The notes under the pieces were generated by a model. That model saw only the letters and a program-made list of their open reading frames with translations, searched no databases and had not been told where the DNA came from. 64,000 nucleotides of DNA, from assembly GCA_038238915.1 (NCBI GenBank), contig JBBSFH010000005.1:85298-149297 (forward strand). Reading direction: 5' to 3'. The translations under genes were made by a program, and so were the position numbers. This DNA is from JAVVHE01 sp038238915. GTDB lineage: Bacteria; Pseudomonadota; Alphaproteobacteria; Sphingomonadales; Sphingomonadaceae. The first letter of the stretch is position 1; every line of letters starts with the position of its first letter. Shown here piece by piece: positions 33,394 to 42,621 of the stretch.

Positions 33394-35829
33394 ATGCGAC
33401 CCCTCATTACCCCTTCGCATCTTGTGATTGCCACGATGCTCGCCGCGCTGCCGCTTGCCGCGTGCAACAAGCAGCCGACGGCCCCGCCCGCGCAGAACGT
33501 GCTGGCGCAGGGCGCCGCGCTCGCAACCGTGCCCGATACTGGACCCGTCAGCGCGCCGCCGATCGCTGCGCTGCCGCTCGCTACCGCCGCGCCGCCACCG
33601 CTTGCCGCCGCGCCCGTTTATAGCGCGTTGCCGCCGCCGCCGCGCGCGATCCGGTATCGCAGTCGGCCCCGCCGCGACCGTTACGGACCGGTAAGCCGCG
33701 CTTACGCGATGAGCGACGCGTTCGGCGATACGCCGCCCGATTATACCGTCGATTACCAGGGAACGCGCCCGTGGGTCTGGCGCGCGAACGACGGTGCCTA
33801 CCGCGTGGTCGAGCAGCTCCCGCAGGGCGAGCGCGTCTATTATTACGACCAAGGGTCCGATCAGCCCTATTATGTCCGCGATCCCGATTATGGCTACGCC
33901 TATGACAATGGCGAATATGCGGGCGCTTATGGCCCCGACGGTATTCCGCTCGACGATGGGATCGCGCAGCAGCGCGCCGACTACGCCGGGCGGTATTACG
34001 AGCGCGGGCGCGGTCTTTACCGCGCGGCGCAATATGATCGTCGGCAGGGTGCCTATGCCGCCAATTGGCAGGCGCGGCGGCAGGATCTTTACGATCAGCG
34101 CCAGCAATGGGCCGAGGCGCAGCAGCGCGATGCGGACTGGCAATCGTGGCAGGCCGAACACGCCGATCAGGAGCGCCGTCACTGGGAGCGCGAGCGCAAC
34201 CAGCGTGTCGCCTACGCCGCCGCGATCGGGGTTGCGGTCGGGGCGGGTGCGGCGCTGCTGATCGATCATCATCATGACGGGCGACCAGCCGATGGCTATC
34301 GGCCGAACGATCCGCGCTATGGCCAGTCCTTCGGCCCAGGTTCGCCTGCGGCTCCGGTGCAATATGGGCGGGCGCAGCCGGTTCAGGCCGTGCCAGTCAC
34401 GCCGACGGGGGTTTCCGCGCCCGCGCAGGCGCAGCGCGATGCTGCGGCGCAAGTGCAGATCGCCGCGTTGGCGGACGCAAGGGCGCGTGAGGATGCGGCG
34501 AATGCTGCGCTCGCCCATCAGCGCGCGGCGCAGAATGCGACCGCTGCCGCCACCATCGCTGGCCAGCGCGACGCGGCTGCCGCGCAGGCGCGACAGGCTG
34601 CGGCCGATCGGACGCGCGCCGCCAACGTGCAGCAGCAAACTGCCGAGGCGGCACGGCTTCAGGCCGCCAGCGCGGCCAAGATCCAGCGTGACCAGCTCGC
34701 CGCCCCGCGCGCGAGCGCGGTGGCGGCGACGCGCGCCGGGCACGTCCAGGCGGCCGACGCCGCGCGCGTTGCCGCGCAGGCGCAGCAGGCCAAGGCAGCG
34801 GCAAGCGCGCAGGCAGCCAAAGCCCAGCAGCAGCAATCGGCCGAGGCGGCGCGCGTTCAGGCCGCCAACGCGACCAGACTGCAACGCGACCAACTCGCCG
34901 CCCAGCGCGCAAGCGCGATGGCCGCGACGCGCGCCGAGCATGCCCAGGCCGCAGAGACCGCGCGCGCGGCTGCCCAGGCGCAGCAGGCCAAGGCAGCGGC
35001 GGCAAGCGCGCAGGCGGCGACGGTTGCGAAGACGGCACGCCAGCAGCAGCTAGCCGCCGAGCGTAGTGCGGCCGCAGCCGCGAATGCCGAGCGCGCCAAG
35101 GCCGCCCAGACCGAACATGCCGGGGCGGCAACCGCCGCCAAGGCGAAGGCGGATCAACTCGCGAGCGAACGCGCACAGGCCAGGCTGGCGGCCGAAGCCG
35201 AGCACACCAAGGCCGCAGCCGAAGCGGCGCAGCGCCACCAGGCCGAGGCTGGGCGGGCCACGGCCGCGCAGGCTGAAGCGGCGACGGCAGCCCGCGCGCA
35301 ACGCGACCAAGAAGCTGCCCAGCGCGCGAGTGTGGCAGCGGCGGTCAACGCCGAGCGCGCCAGGGCCGCCGAAGCCGCGCACGCGGCAGCGGCAACCGCC
35401 GCCAAGGCGAAGGCGGATCAACTGGCGAGCGAGCGCGCACAGGCCAAGGTGGCCGCCGAAGCCGAGCACGCCAAGGCTGCAGCCGACGCGGCGCAGCGCC
35501 ACCAGGCCGAGGCTGCACGCGCCGAGACTGCGCGGGCCGAAGCGGCCAACGCAGCCCGCGCGCAACGCGATCAGCAAGCCGCCCAGCGGGCGAGTGCGGC
35601 CGCCGCCGCCAATGCCGAGCACGCCAAGGCTGCCGAGGCGGCGCGTGCCGAACATGCGGCTGCCGCGGCCGCTCAGCGCGATGCCGCCACTGCCGCGCAT
35701 GCGCAGGCGACCGAGGCCGCACGGGCTAAACAGGCCGAAGCCCAAGCCGCGCGCGCCAAGCAGCGCGAGGCGGCAAAGCCGGTGCAGCCAGACAAGTCCC
35801 CGCCGCAGGAAACCAAGCCGCAGCCATAG
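33394..35829 (+). CDS. Ala-rich repeat lipoprotein with coiled-coil C-terminal half
   Basis: An 811-residue protein of unknown function. Residues 1-24 are a lipoprotein signal with lipobox LAAC (Cys24). Residues ~100-290 are rich in Tyr, Arg, Asp and Gln (for example YYYDQGSDQPYYV), as in sphingomonad RcnB/DUF-type cell-envelope proteins, and end in a short hydrophobic stretch AIGVAVGAGAALLIDHHHDG. From about residue 340 onward it is almost only Ala, Gln, Arg, Lys and Glu, predicted as long coiled coil. This half is built from two 66-residue and two 88-residue tandem repeats. It resembles TolA-like periplasm-spanning helices. The ATG at 33394 has GGAG upstream and fits the signal peptide. It is monocistronic. 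Confidence 0.8.
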   Translation: MRPLITPSHLVIATMLAALPLAACNKQPTAPPAQNVLAQGAALATVPDTGPVSAPPIAALPLATAAPPPLAAAPVYSALPPPPRAIRYRSRPRRDRYGPVSRAYAMSDAFGDTPPDYTVDYQGTRPWVWRANDGAYRVVEQLPQGERVYYYDQGSDQPYYVRDPDYGYAYDNGEYAGAYGPDGIPLDDGIAQQRADYAGRYYERGRGLYRAAQYDRRQGAYAANWQARRQDLYDQRQQWAEAQQRDADWQSWQAEHADQERRHWERERNQRVAYAAAIGVAVGAGAALLIDHHHDGRPADGYRPNDPRYGQSFGPGSPAAPVQYGRAQPVQAVPVTPTGVSAPAQAQRDAAAQVQIAALADARAREDAANAALAHQRAAQNATAAATIAGQRDAAAAQARQAAADRTRAANVQQQTAEAARLQAASAAKIQRDQLAAPRASAVAATRAGHVQAADAARVAAQAQQAKAAASAQAAKAQQQQSAEAARVQAANATRLQRDQLAAQRASAMAATRAEHAQAAETARAAAQAQQAKAAAASAQAATVAKTARQQQLAAERSAAAAANAERAKAAQTEHAGAATAAKAKADQLASERAQARLAAEAEHTKAAAEAAQRHQAEAGRATAAQAEAATAARAQRDQEAAQRASVAAAVNAERARAAEAAHAAAATAAKAKADQLASERAQAKVAAEAEHAKAAADAAQRHQAEAARAETARAEAANAARAQRDQQAAQRASAAAAANAEHAKAAEAARAEHAAAAAAQRDAATAAHAQATEAARAKQAEAQAARAKQREAAKPVQPDKSPPQETKPQP
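34645..35664 (+). repeat. In-gene tandem repeats: 2 x 198 bp and 2 x 264 bp
   Basis: Within the lipoprotein gene, EAARLQAA/EAARVQAA units recur at 34645 and 34843 (198 bp, 66 codons). AKAKADQLASERAQA units recur at 35137 and 35401 (264 bp, 88 codons). The copies are similar but not identical at DNA level, indicating old in-frame duplications. Such regions can expand or contract and can be collapsed by short-read assembly. Confidence 0.8.
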
Positions 35830-35950
35830 TCTTTGATCGGGCTGGTCTGCGACGGGCCGCTTCTGGCGATGCCGCCCGGCAGGCCACGCCGTGAGCCTTG
35901 GCGATCCCGCTCCACCGTTCTAGCGTGCCCGTGTAACGAGGACCGCTCCC

Positions 35951-37831
35951 ATGCCCGCGCGCATCATCGAAACGAACACCGCGCCCTTCGCCGCGCCTGC
36001 GATCGATCCCGTTACGCTCGACATCATCGAGAACGCGCTTCGCAACGCGCGCGTCGAGATGGACGCGACGCTCACCCGCACCGCGATGTCGCCCGGCATC
36101 CGCGAGCAGGGCGACGCGTTCCCGCTGATCGCGGATCGGGGCGGGCGGATGATCGTCGGCCAGTTCGGCTCGTTCATCGGCGGGTTCCTCGAAGCCTTCG
36201 ACGGCACGATCGAGGAGGGGGACATGATCTTCCTTTCCGACCCGTATTCTTGCGGTGGCGCGGTGAGCCACTCGAACGACTGGCTGGTGCTGCTGCCAGT
36301 CTACCGCGCCGGGCGGCTGGTGGCGTGGACCGCGATGTTCGGCCACCAGAGCGATATCGGCGGCAAGGTGGCGGGATCGATGCCGATCGACGCGCGCTCG
36401 ATCTTCGAGGAAGGCGTTCGCATCCCACCGGTGAAGATCTGGCGGCGCGGCGAATATAACGAGGATCTGATCAAGCTGGTGATGCACCAGACGCGCAAGC
36501 CGGACTGGTGCGCCGCCGATCTGAACGCGCTGATCGCATCATGCCGGGTGGCGGCGCGGCGCGTGGACGAGATGTGCGCGCGTTTCGGCGACGATGTCTA
36601 TGTGGCCGCGACCGAGGCGCTGCTCGCGCGCAACCACCGAGCGATGAAGGCCTTGATCGCAAGCAGCATCGGCGAGGCCCCGGTCAGCTTCGAGGACTAT
36701 ATCGACGACGACGGCGTTGGCTTCGGCCCCTACAAGATCAAGTGTACGATGTGGCGCGAGGGCGACCGGGTGGTGCTCGATTTTGCGGGCACCGATCCGC
36801 AGTCCTCCGCATCGATCAATTTCTACCTGAACGAGAATATGTTCCGCATGTTCTTCGGCATCTACATGATCATGGTGTTCGATCCCGCGATCCTGTTCAA
36901 TGATGGCTTCTACGATCTGATCGACGTGCGCATCCCCGAAGGCTCGCTATTGAAGCCGCGCTTCCCCGCCGCGCTCAGCGGCCGCACCCACGCGCTCGGG
37001 CGCATCTTCGACATACTCGGCGGGCTGCTCGGCCAGCGTGCGCCGCAGTTCCTGTGCGCGGCGGGGTTCAGTTCGTCCCCCCACCTCATGTATTCGGGGC
37101 GCGATCACAAAGGCGCGTGGTTCCAGCTGTTCCAGATCGGCTTTGGCGGCATTCCCGGACGCCCGTTCGGCGACGGGGCGGACGGCCACTCGCTCTGGCC
37201 GGGCTTCACCAACGTGCCCAACGAGTTCCTCGAGCGCTATTTCCCGCTCAGGATCGAACGCTACGAGGCGCTCGCCGACACCGGCGGCCCCGGCCTGTTT
37301 CGCGGCGGCAACGGCATCCACATGACGTATCGCTTCCTCGCTCCCGGCTCGATCAGCATCCACGACGACCGCTGGTTCACCTATCCGTGGGGCGTCAACG
37401 GCGGCGAACCCGGCGCGCGCGCGCGCAAAGTGCTGGAGACCGCAGATGGGGTCTCGCGCATCGTGCCGAACAAGGCCGACACGATCGACGTGGCAGAGGG
37501 CGATCAGCTACACTTCATAACCTGGGGCGGTGGCGGCTGGGGCGATCCGCTCGCGCGCGCGCCCGCACTGGTCGCGCGCGAGGTGCGGCAGGGGCTCATC
37601 TCTCCCGAAGGCGCAGGCCGCTACGGCGTTGTGATCGCCTACGACGGTACGGCGGACGAGGACGCCACCCGCTTGGCTCGCGATGAAATGCGCGCCCGGC
37701 GCGGCAATGATGCCCCGGTCTTCAACTTCGGCCCGTCGATTGCGCAACTGCGCGAGCGGTCTCTCGCCGAAACCGGCTTGCCAGCGCCCAAGCCACCCGT
37801 CTGGGCACCGCACGCACTGGCGGCCGAATGA
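35951..37831 (+). CDS. Hydantoinase B/oxoprolinase family subunit
   Basis: A 626-residue HyuB-type subunit. DPVTLDIIENALRNARVEMD is the usual N-terminal signature, followed by SPGIREQGDAFPLIA, HSNDWLVLLPVYRAG, FGHQSDIGG and the C-terminal GGGGWGDPLARAPALVAREV. With a HyuA partner such subunits form ATP-dependent ring-opening enzymes (N-methylhydantoinase, 5-oxoprolinase, caprolactamase) or biotin-free ketone carboxylases. Unusually, the HydA partner is not adjacent: a CoA-transferase gene lies between them. The stop overlaps the ATG of that gene (37828-37831). It is the first gene of a five-gene operon. The substrate is unknown. Confidence 0.92.
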   Translation: MPARIIETNTAPFAAPAIDPVTLDIIENALRNARVEMDATLTRTAMSPGIREQGDAFPLIADRGGRMIVGQFGSFIGGFLEAFDGTIEEGDMIFLSDPYSCGGAVSHSNDWLVLLPVYRAGRLVAWTAMFGHQSDIGGKVAGSMPIDARSIFEEGVRIPPVKIWRRGEYNEDLIKLVMHQTRKPDWCAADLNALIASCRVAARRVDEMCARFGDDVYVAATEALLARNHRAMKALIASSIGEAPVSFEDYIDDDGVGFGPYKIKCTMWREGDRVVLDFAGTDPQSSASINFYLNENMFRMFFGIYMIMVFDPAILFNDGFYDLIDVRIPEGSLLKPRFPAALSGRTHALGRIFDILGGLLGQRAPQFLCAAGFSSSPHLMYSGRDHKGAWFQLFQIGFGGIPGRPFGDGADGHSLWPGFTNVPNEFLERYFPLRIERYEALADTGGPGLFRGGNGIHMTYRFLAPGSISIHDDRWFTYPWGVNGGEPGARARKVLETADGVSRIVPNKADTIDVAEGDQLHFITWGGGGWGDPLARAPALVAREVRQGLISPEGAGRYGVVIAYDGTADEDATRLARDEMRARRGNDAPVFNFGPSIAQLRERSLAETGLPAPKPPVWAPHALAAE

Positions 37832-39024
37832 CCGAACACCTGCCCGGCGCGCTCGCGGGCATCCGCGTGATCGAGATGGGGCAGCTGATCGCCGGGCCGT
37901 TCTGCGGGCAACTGCTGGGCGACATGGGCGCGGACGTGGTCAAGATCGAACCGCCGGGCGCGGGCGATCCGATGCGCGTATGGGGTCGCGGCGACAATCC
38001 GCTCTGGTGGGAGGTGGTCAGCCGCAACAAGCGCGCCGTATCGGCCGACCTCCGCAAGCCCGAGGGGCAGGATCTCGCGCGCCGCCTCATCGCCACCGCC
38101 GACATCCTGATCGAGAATTTCCGCCCCGGCACGCTCGAAGGCTGGGGCCTCGCGCCCGCCGATCTGATGGCCGACAACGTCGGCCTGATCGTCGTGCGCG
38201 TCAGCGGTTACGGCCAGACCGGGCCGTACGCGGCGCGCGCGGGGTTCGGAGGGATCGGCGAGGCGATGGGCGGGTGGCGACATATCGTCGGCGATCCGGA
38301 CCGGCCGCCAAGCCGCATGGGGGTCAGCATCGGCGATAGTCTCGCGGCCACCTATGGCTGCATGGGCGCTTTGGCGGCGCTCCACCGCCGGCATGCGACG
38401 GGCAAGGGCCAGATCGTCGACAGCGCGCTGTACGAGGCGGTGCTCCAGGTCATGGAGAGCCTGATCCCCGAATATGCTGCCTCGGGCTACATCCGCGAGC
38501 GCAGCGGATCGGTACTGCCCGGCATTGCGCCGTCCAACGTCTACAAATGCTCCGACGGCGATTTCCTGATCGGCGCGAACCAGGACGGTGTCTTCCGCCG
38601 CCTCGCCGCCGCGATGGGCATGGCGCACCTCGCCGACGACGAGCGCTACGCCACGCACATGGCGCGCGGCCGAAACCAGGCCGAACTGGACGGCATCGTC
38701 GAGACTTGGACGTGCGAGCGCACCGTCGCCGAGGTCGAGGCCGCGATGACCGCCGCCGCCATCCCGTCCGGCCGCATCTACCGCCCGCCCGAGATGCTCG
38801 CCGACCCGCATTTCTCAGCGCGCGAGGCGATCGTGACCGTCGATCACCCCCGCTGGGGGCAGTTGCCGATGCAGGCACCGTTTCCCAAACTGTCCGAAAC
38901 CCCGTCGAGCGTCCGCAGCCGCGCACCCGAACGAGTGGGACAGCATAACGGCGAGGTCTATGGCGAATTGCTGGGGATCGGGCCGGACGAACTCGAGCGG
39001 CTCACCGCCGCGCACGTGATCTGA
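37828..39024 (+). CDS. Class III CoA-transferase (CaiB/BaiF family)
   Basis: A 398-residue family III CoA-transferase. The N-terminus IRVIEMGQLIAGPFCGQLLG with DMGADVVKIEPPGAGDPMR is diagnostic. The conserved catalytic aspartate lies in MGVSIGDSLAATYGCMG, and NVYKCSDGDFLIGANQDGVFRR is a typical late motif. It would transfer CoA to a free carboxylic acid. The gene sits between hydB and hydA and overlaps hydB by four bases; hydA starts 10 bases after it behind GGAGAAC. This position suggests it activates the acid released by the Hyd ring-opening enzyme or its immediate derivative. Confidence 0.92.
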   Translation: MTEHLPGALAGIRVIEMGQLIAGPFCGQLLGDMGADVVKIEPPGAGDPMRVWGRGDNPLWWEVVSRNKRAVSADLRKPEGQDLARRLIATADILIENFRPGTLEGWGLAPADLMADNVGLIVVRVSGYGQTGPYAARAGFGGIGEAMGGWRHIVGDPDRPPSRMGVSIGDSLAATYGCMGALAALHRRHATGKGQIVDSALYEAVLQVMESLIPEYAASGYIRERSGSVLPGIAPSNVYKCSDGDFLIGANQDGVFRRLAAAMGMAHLADDERYATHMARGRNQAELDGIVETWTCERTVAEVEAAMTAAAIPSGRIYRPPEMLADPHFSAREAIVTVDHPRWGQLPMQAPFPKLSETPSSVRSRAPERVGQHNGEVYGELLGIGPDELERLTAAHVI

Positions 39025-39034
39025 CGGAGAACAC

Positions 39035-41071
39035 ATGACCTATCGCCTGGGCGTCGATGTCGGCGGCACCTTCACCGATCTGCTCGTCATCGACGAGGCA
39101 AGCGGGCGCACGTTCCGGGACAAGGTGCCGTCAACGCCGCACGACCCGTCCGAGGCGGTGCTCGCGGGCGCCCGGCAGGTATGCGCGGCGGCGGGCATTG
39201 CGCCCCACGACCTCGAACTGTTCCTCCACGGCACGACGGTGGCCACCAACGCGATCCTCGAAGGCAAGGTTGCGCGCGTCGGGCTGATCGTCACCAAAGG
39301 TTATCGCCACCTGCTCCAGATCGCGCGCAGCCTTGTGCCGGGCGGGCTCGCGGCGTGGATCGTGTGGCCCAAGCCCGAGACGCTCGCGCCGCTGGAAGCC
39401 ACGATCGAGGCGGACGAGCGCATGGGCGCGGACGGCGCGACGGTGCGGCCGCTCGATGAAGCCGCATTGCGCGCGAGCCTCGAAACGATGCGTGCCGAGA
39501 AGGTCGAGGCGATCACGGTGTGCCTGATCAACTCCTACGTGAACGATGCGCACGAACGCGCGGTCGGCAGGATCGTCGCGGAAGTCTTTCCCGATCTCCC
39601 GCTCAGCCTGTCATGCGACATCCTCCCCGAGATGCAGGAGTATGAGCGCGCGCTGACCACGGTTGCCAACTCCGCCGTGCGTCCCACCGTTGCGCGCTAC
39701 GTCGGCAACCTCGAACGCAATCTGCGCGGCTGGGGCACCGATGCCAAACTCAGCCTGCTCCGCTCGGACGGCGGCCTCATGAGCGCCGCCAAGGCGGCGG
39801 CAGCGCCGGTCAACCTGCTGATGAGCGGCCCCGCGGGCGGCGTCGCGGGCGCGGTCTGGGTGGCGCGCAATAGTGGCCACGCCAATGTGCTGACGCTCGA
39901 TATGGGCGGCACGTCGACCGATGTCGCGCTGATCGAGAATTACGCGCCGCGCCTGCGCCGCGAGACCAGCGTCGGCCACCTGACGGTGCGCGCCTCCTCG
40001 CTCGATATTCGCACGGTGGGCGCGGGCGGCGGCTCGATTGCGTCGGTTCCCGAACTCACGAAAGCGCTGCGCGTCGGCCCGCAATCCGCCGGTGCCGCTC
40101 CCGGACCCGCCGCTTACGGCAAAGGGGGCGTGCTGCCCACCGTGACAGACGCGAATGTGGTGCTCGGCTACTTGCCCGAAGACCTGCTCGGCGGGAGTTT
40201 CAAGCTCGATCGCGGCGCCGCCGAACGTGCCGTCAAGACCGTGGGCGACGCGCTCGGCCTCGGCATGCTCGAAGCCGCCGCCGGGATTGTCGCCATCGTC
40301 AACGAGACAATGTTCGGCGCGCTCCGCCTCGTCAGCGTTCAGCAGGGCTACGATCCGCGCGATTTCGCGCTGATGCCGTTCGGAGGCGCGGGGCCGCTGC
40401 ATGGCAACGCGATGTCCGCGCTGATGGGATCGTGGCCGTGCGTCGTGCCTCCGTCGCCGGGCGTGTTGTGCGCCTATGGCGACGCCACCACGCGGCTCAG
40501 GGTCGATGCGCAGCGCAGCTTCAACAAGCTCGTCTCGGCGACCGACGACGCCGCCGTTCACGCAGTGATGGCCGAGATCGCAACACAGGTGCAGGCCGAA
40601 CTCGTGGCAGAGGGCGTTCCCGCCGCCGAACAGTCGATCGGTTTCGAAATCGATGTTCGCTACACCGGCCAGGCGTTCGAGGTGCCGCTGCCCTTCGCGC
40701 GTGGCGGCACGCTCGCCGATCTCACCGCGCGCTTCGATGCCGAACACAAACGGCTTTTCACCTTCAACCTCGCCTCGCCGCACGAGGTGGTGAACATTCG
40801 CGTCGTGGCACTCGGCCGCGATGCCAATGTTGCGGCCGAGGAACTCGAACGCGGTGATGGGTCTCCGGCCGCCGCGCGGGTCCGCGATCATCAGCTATGG
40901 GCGGGCGGCAAAGCGCACGCCGCAGCAATTTACGATCGCGCGAAGCTGCGCGCGGGCGATGTGGTACAAGGCCCGGCGATCGTCACCGAAATGGATTCGA
41001 CCACGCTCATCCACCCCGGCCATGTCGCGCGCGTTCACCCGATGGGCGCGCTGCTGATCGCGCCGGCATGA
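39035..41071 (+). CDS. Hydantoinase A/oxoprolinase family subunit (ATPase)
   Basis: A 678-residue HyuA-type subunit with actin-like ATPase features: RLGVDVGGTFTDLLVID at the N-terminus, FLHGTTVATNAILEGKVARVGL, VLTLDMGGTSTDVALIENYA, TVGAGGGSIASV and FGGAGPLHGNAMSALMG. It phosphorylates the ring carbonyl or carboxyl with ATP during ring opening or carboxylation, together with the B subunit at 35951. Its stop overlaps the start of the HMG-CoA-lyase-like gene (ATGA at 41068-41071). Length and motifs are complete, so the complex is probably functional. Confidence 0.93.
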   Translation: MTYRLGVDVGGTFTDLLVIDEASGRTFRDKVPSTPHDPSEAVLAGARQVCAAAGIAPHDLELFLHGTTVATNAILEGKVARVGLIVTKGYRHLLQIARSLVPGGLAAWIVWPKPETLAPLEATIEADERMGADGATVRPLDEAALRASLETMRAEKVEAITVCLINSYVNDAHERAVGRIVAEVFPDLPLSLSCDILPEMQEYERALTTVANSAVRPTVARYVGNLERNLRGWGTDAKLSLLRSDGGLMSAAKAAAAPVNLLMSGPAGGVAGAVWVARNSGHANVLTLDMGGTSTDVALIENYAPRLRRETSVGHLTVRASSLDIRTVGAGGGSIASVPELTKALRVGPQSAGAAPGPAAYGKGGVLPTVTDANVVLGYLPEDLLGGSFKLDRGAAERAVKTVGDALGLGMLEAAAGIVAIVNETMFGALRLVSVQQGYDPRDFALMPFGGAGPLHGNAMSALMGSWPCVVPPSPGVLCAYGDATTRLRVDAQRSFNKLVSATDDAAVHAVMAEIATQVQAELVAEGVPAAEQSIGFEIDVRYTGQAFEVPLPFARGGTLADLTARFDAEHKRLFTFNLASPHEVVNIRVVALGRDANVAAEELERGDGSPAAARVRDHQLWAGGKAHAAAIYDRAKLRAGDVVQGPAIVTEMDSTTLIHPGHVARVHPMGALLIAPA

Positions 41072-41976
41072 TACGCGCGATCGACATCTGCGAAGTCGGC
41101 CCGCGCGACGGGTTGCAGAACGAGGCGGACGTGCTGCCGACCGCGACCAGACTCGCGCTGATCGGGCGGCTGATCGGCGCGGGCGCGCGACGGCTTGAGG
41201 TGGTGAGCTTCGTCCACCCGGGACGCGTGCCGCAGATGGCGGATGCGGAGGCCGTAGTGGCGGCGCTGCCCGACCGCGCGGACGTCCACTACATCGGGCT
41301 GGTGCTGAACATGCGCGGGCTGGATCGCGCGATCGCCACGCGGGGCGGGAACAAGCGCGGCGTCGATGAGGCGGGGCTCGTCGTCGTCGCATCCGACACC
41401 TTCGGCCAGCGCAACCAGGGGCAAACCGTCGCCCAAGGCATCGCCGAGACGACTGCGATGATCCCGCGCGCGCACGCCGAGGGCATGACCGCGAGTGTCA
41501 CGATCAGCGCAGCCTTCGGCTGCCCGTTCGAGGGTGTGGTGCCGGCCGAGCGGGTAGTGATGATCGCTCGCGAGGCGGCGCAGGCGGGCGCGGACGAGAT
41601 CGCGCTTGCCGACACGATCGGGGTAGGCGTGCCGGTGCAAGTGACCGATCTCTTCGGCCGCGTGCGCGAGGCGGTGGGTCCGGCGATGCGACTGCGCGCG
41701 CATTTTCACGATACGCGCTCGACAGGGATCGCCAACGCCTGGGCCGCGCTCAAGGCGGGCGTTGCGACGCTCGATTCGAGCATCGGCGGACTTGGCGGCT
41801 GCCCATTCGCGCCGCGCGCGGGCGGCAACATCGCGACCGAGGATCTGGTCTACCTTCTGGACCGCAGCGACATCGCCCACAGCCTCGATCTCGCCGCGCT
41901 CGTCGCCGCCAACCGCTGGCTTGGCCGCGAACTCGGCCGCGAACTCCCCAGCCGCGTCGCCCGTGCCGCGCCGTGA
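41068..41976 (+). CDS. Hydroxymethylglutaryl-CoA lyase-like enzyme
   Basis: A 302-residue TIM-barrel lyase of the HMGL-like family. EVGPRDGLQNE carries the conserved arginine and metal aspartate, SVTISAAFGCPFEG the middle motif, RAHFHDTRSTGIANAW the metal histidine, and GGLGGCPFAPRAGGNIATED the C-terminal cysteine loop required in HMG-CoA lyase. These enzymes cleave 3-hydroxy-3-methylglutaryl-CoA or a related 3-hydroxyacyl-CoA into two products. Behind a CoA-transferase it would perform the C-C cleavage of the activated intermediate, though the true substrate need not be HMG-CoA. It overlaps both neighbours in the operon. Confidence 0.9.
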   Translation: MIRAIDICEVGPRDGLQNEADVLPTATRLALIGRLIGAGARRLEVVSFVHPGRVPQMADAEAVVAALPDRADVHYIGLVLNMRGLDRAIATRGGNKRGVDEAGLVVVASDTFGQRNQGQTVAQGIAETTAMIPRAHAEGMTASVTISAAFGCPFEGVVPAERVVMIAREAAQAGADEIALADTIGVGVPVQVTDLFGRVREAVGPAMRLRAHFHDTRSTGIANAWAALKAGVATLDSSIGGLGGCPFAPRAGGNIATEDLVYLLDRSDIAHSLDLAALVAANRWLGRELGRELPSRVARAAP

Positions 41977-42605
41977 GCGCACCTGATCTCCCGCCGGGCG
42001 ACCACGCCGCTGGCTTCGGGCAGCCGCTGCCGTTTGGCCAAGCGCCCGCGCTCGTCATCGTCGATGTGTGCATGGGCTATTTCACCGATGGCTCGCCGCT
42101 GCGGCTCAACGCCGAGCCGATGCTTGCGCAAACCATCCGCCTCGCCGCTGCCGCCCGCACCGCGGGCGCGCCGGTGGTGTTCACCCGAGTCGAATACACC
42201 CCCGGCGGCGCGGACGGCGGCTGGTTCTATCGCAAGTTGGGCGCACTCTCCTGCTGGGATCGCGGCAATCCCTTGGCCGAGTTCCACCCCGATCTGCTGC
42301 CACAGCCGAGCGATCTCATCGTCACCAAACAATATCCCAGCGCCTTCTTCGGCACCGCGCTGACCGCCACGCTGAACGCAATGAGTGTCGATACCGTGCT
42401 CGTCTGCGGCCTTTCCACCTCGGGCTGCGTGCGCGCGACCGCGCTCGATGCGCTGTGCTACGGCTTCGTGCCGTTTGTGGTGCACGATGCCTGCGCTGAT
42501 CGGCTCGCCACCACGCACAAGGCCAATCTGTTCGATCTGAAGGCGAAATATGCCGAGCTGATCGATACCGACGGCGCGATCCAACTGCTGGAGACGCCGC
42601 AATGA
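41973..42605 (+). CDS. Isochorismatase/N-carbamoylsarcosine amidase-family cysteine hydrolase
   Basis: A 210-residue cysteine hydrolase with the family triad Asp31 (VIVDVCMGYF), Lys119 (VTKQYPSAFF) and Cys152 (GLSTSGCVRATALDA). The STSGC form and the overall sequence resemble N-carbamoylsarcosine amidohydrolase, maleamate amidase and nicotinamidase relatives rather than isochorismatase. It would hydrolyse an amide or N-carbamoyl group. The GTG start overlaps the lyase stop (GTGA at 41973-41976). With HydA/HydB it recalls the N-methylhydantoin route (ring opening to N-carbamoylsarcosine, then hydrolysis), but the CoA-transferase and lyase do not belong to that route. Confidence 0.9.
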   Translation: MSAPDLPPGDHAAGFGQPLPFGQAPALVIVDVCMGYFTDGSPLRLNAEPMLAQTIRLAAAARTAGAPVVFTRVEYTPGGADGGWFYRKLGALSCWDRGNPLAEFHPDLLPQPSDLIVTKQYPSAFFGTALTATLNAMSVDTVLVCGLSTSGCVRATALDALCYGFVPFVVHDACADRLATTHKANLFDLKAKYAELIDTDGAIQLLETPQ

Positions 42606-42621
42606 TCAATCATCCGCGCGT

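Noticed and set aside
34645..35664. Possible CRISPR array
   Set aside because: Repeat units are 198 and 264 bp, in frame, imperfect and without spacers.
34274..35836. Several long Arg/Pro-rich frames on both strands in the repeat lipoprotein region
   Set aside because: All six frames are open because of the GC-rich repeats; only one has a signal peptide, a ribosome-binding site and sensible composition.
35951..42605. Assignment of the Hyd operon to creatinine/N-methylhydantoin degradation
   Set aside because: HydAB and an N-carbamoylsarcosine-amidase-like gene fit, but there is no creatinine deaminase or sarcosine oxidase, and the CoA-transferase and lyase have no place in that route.
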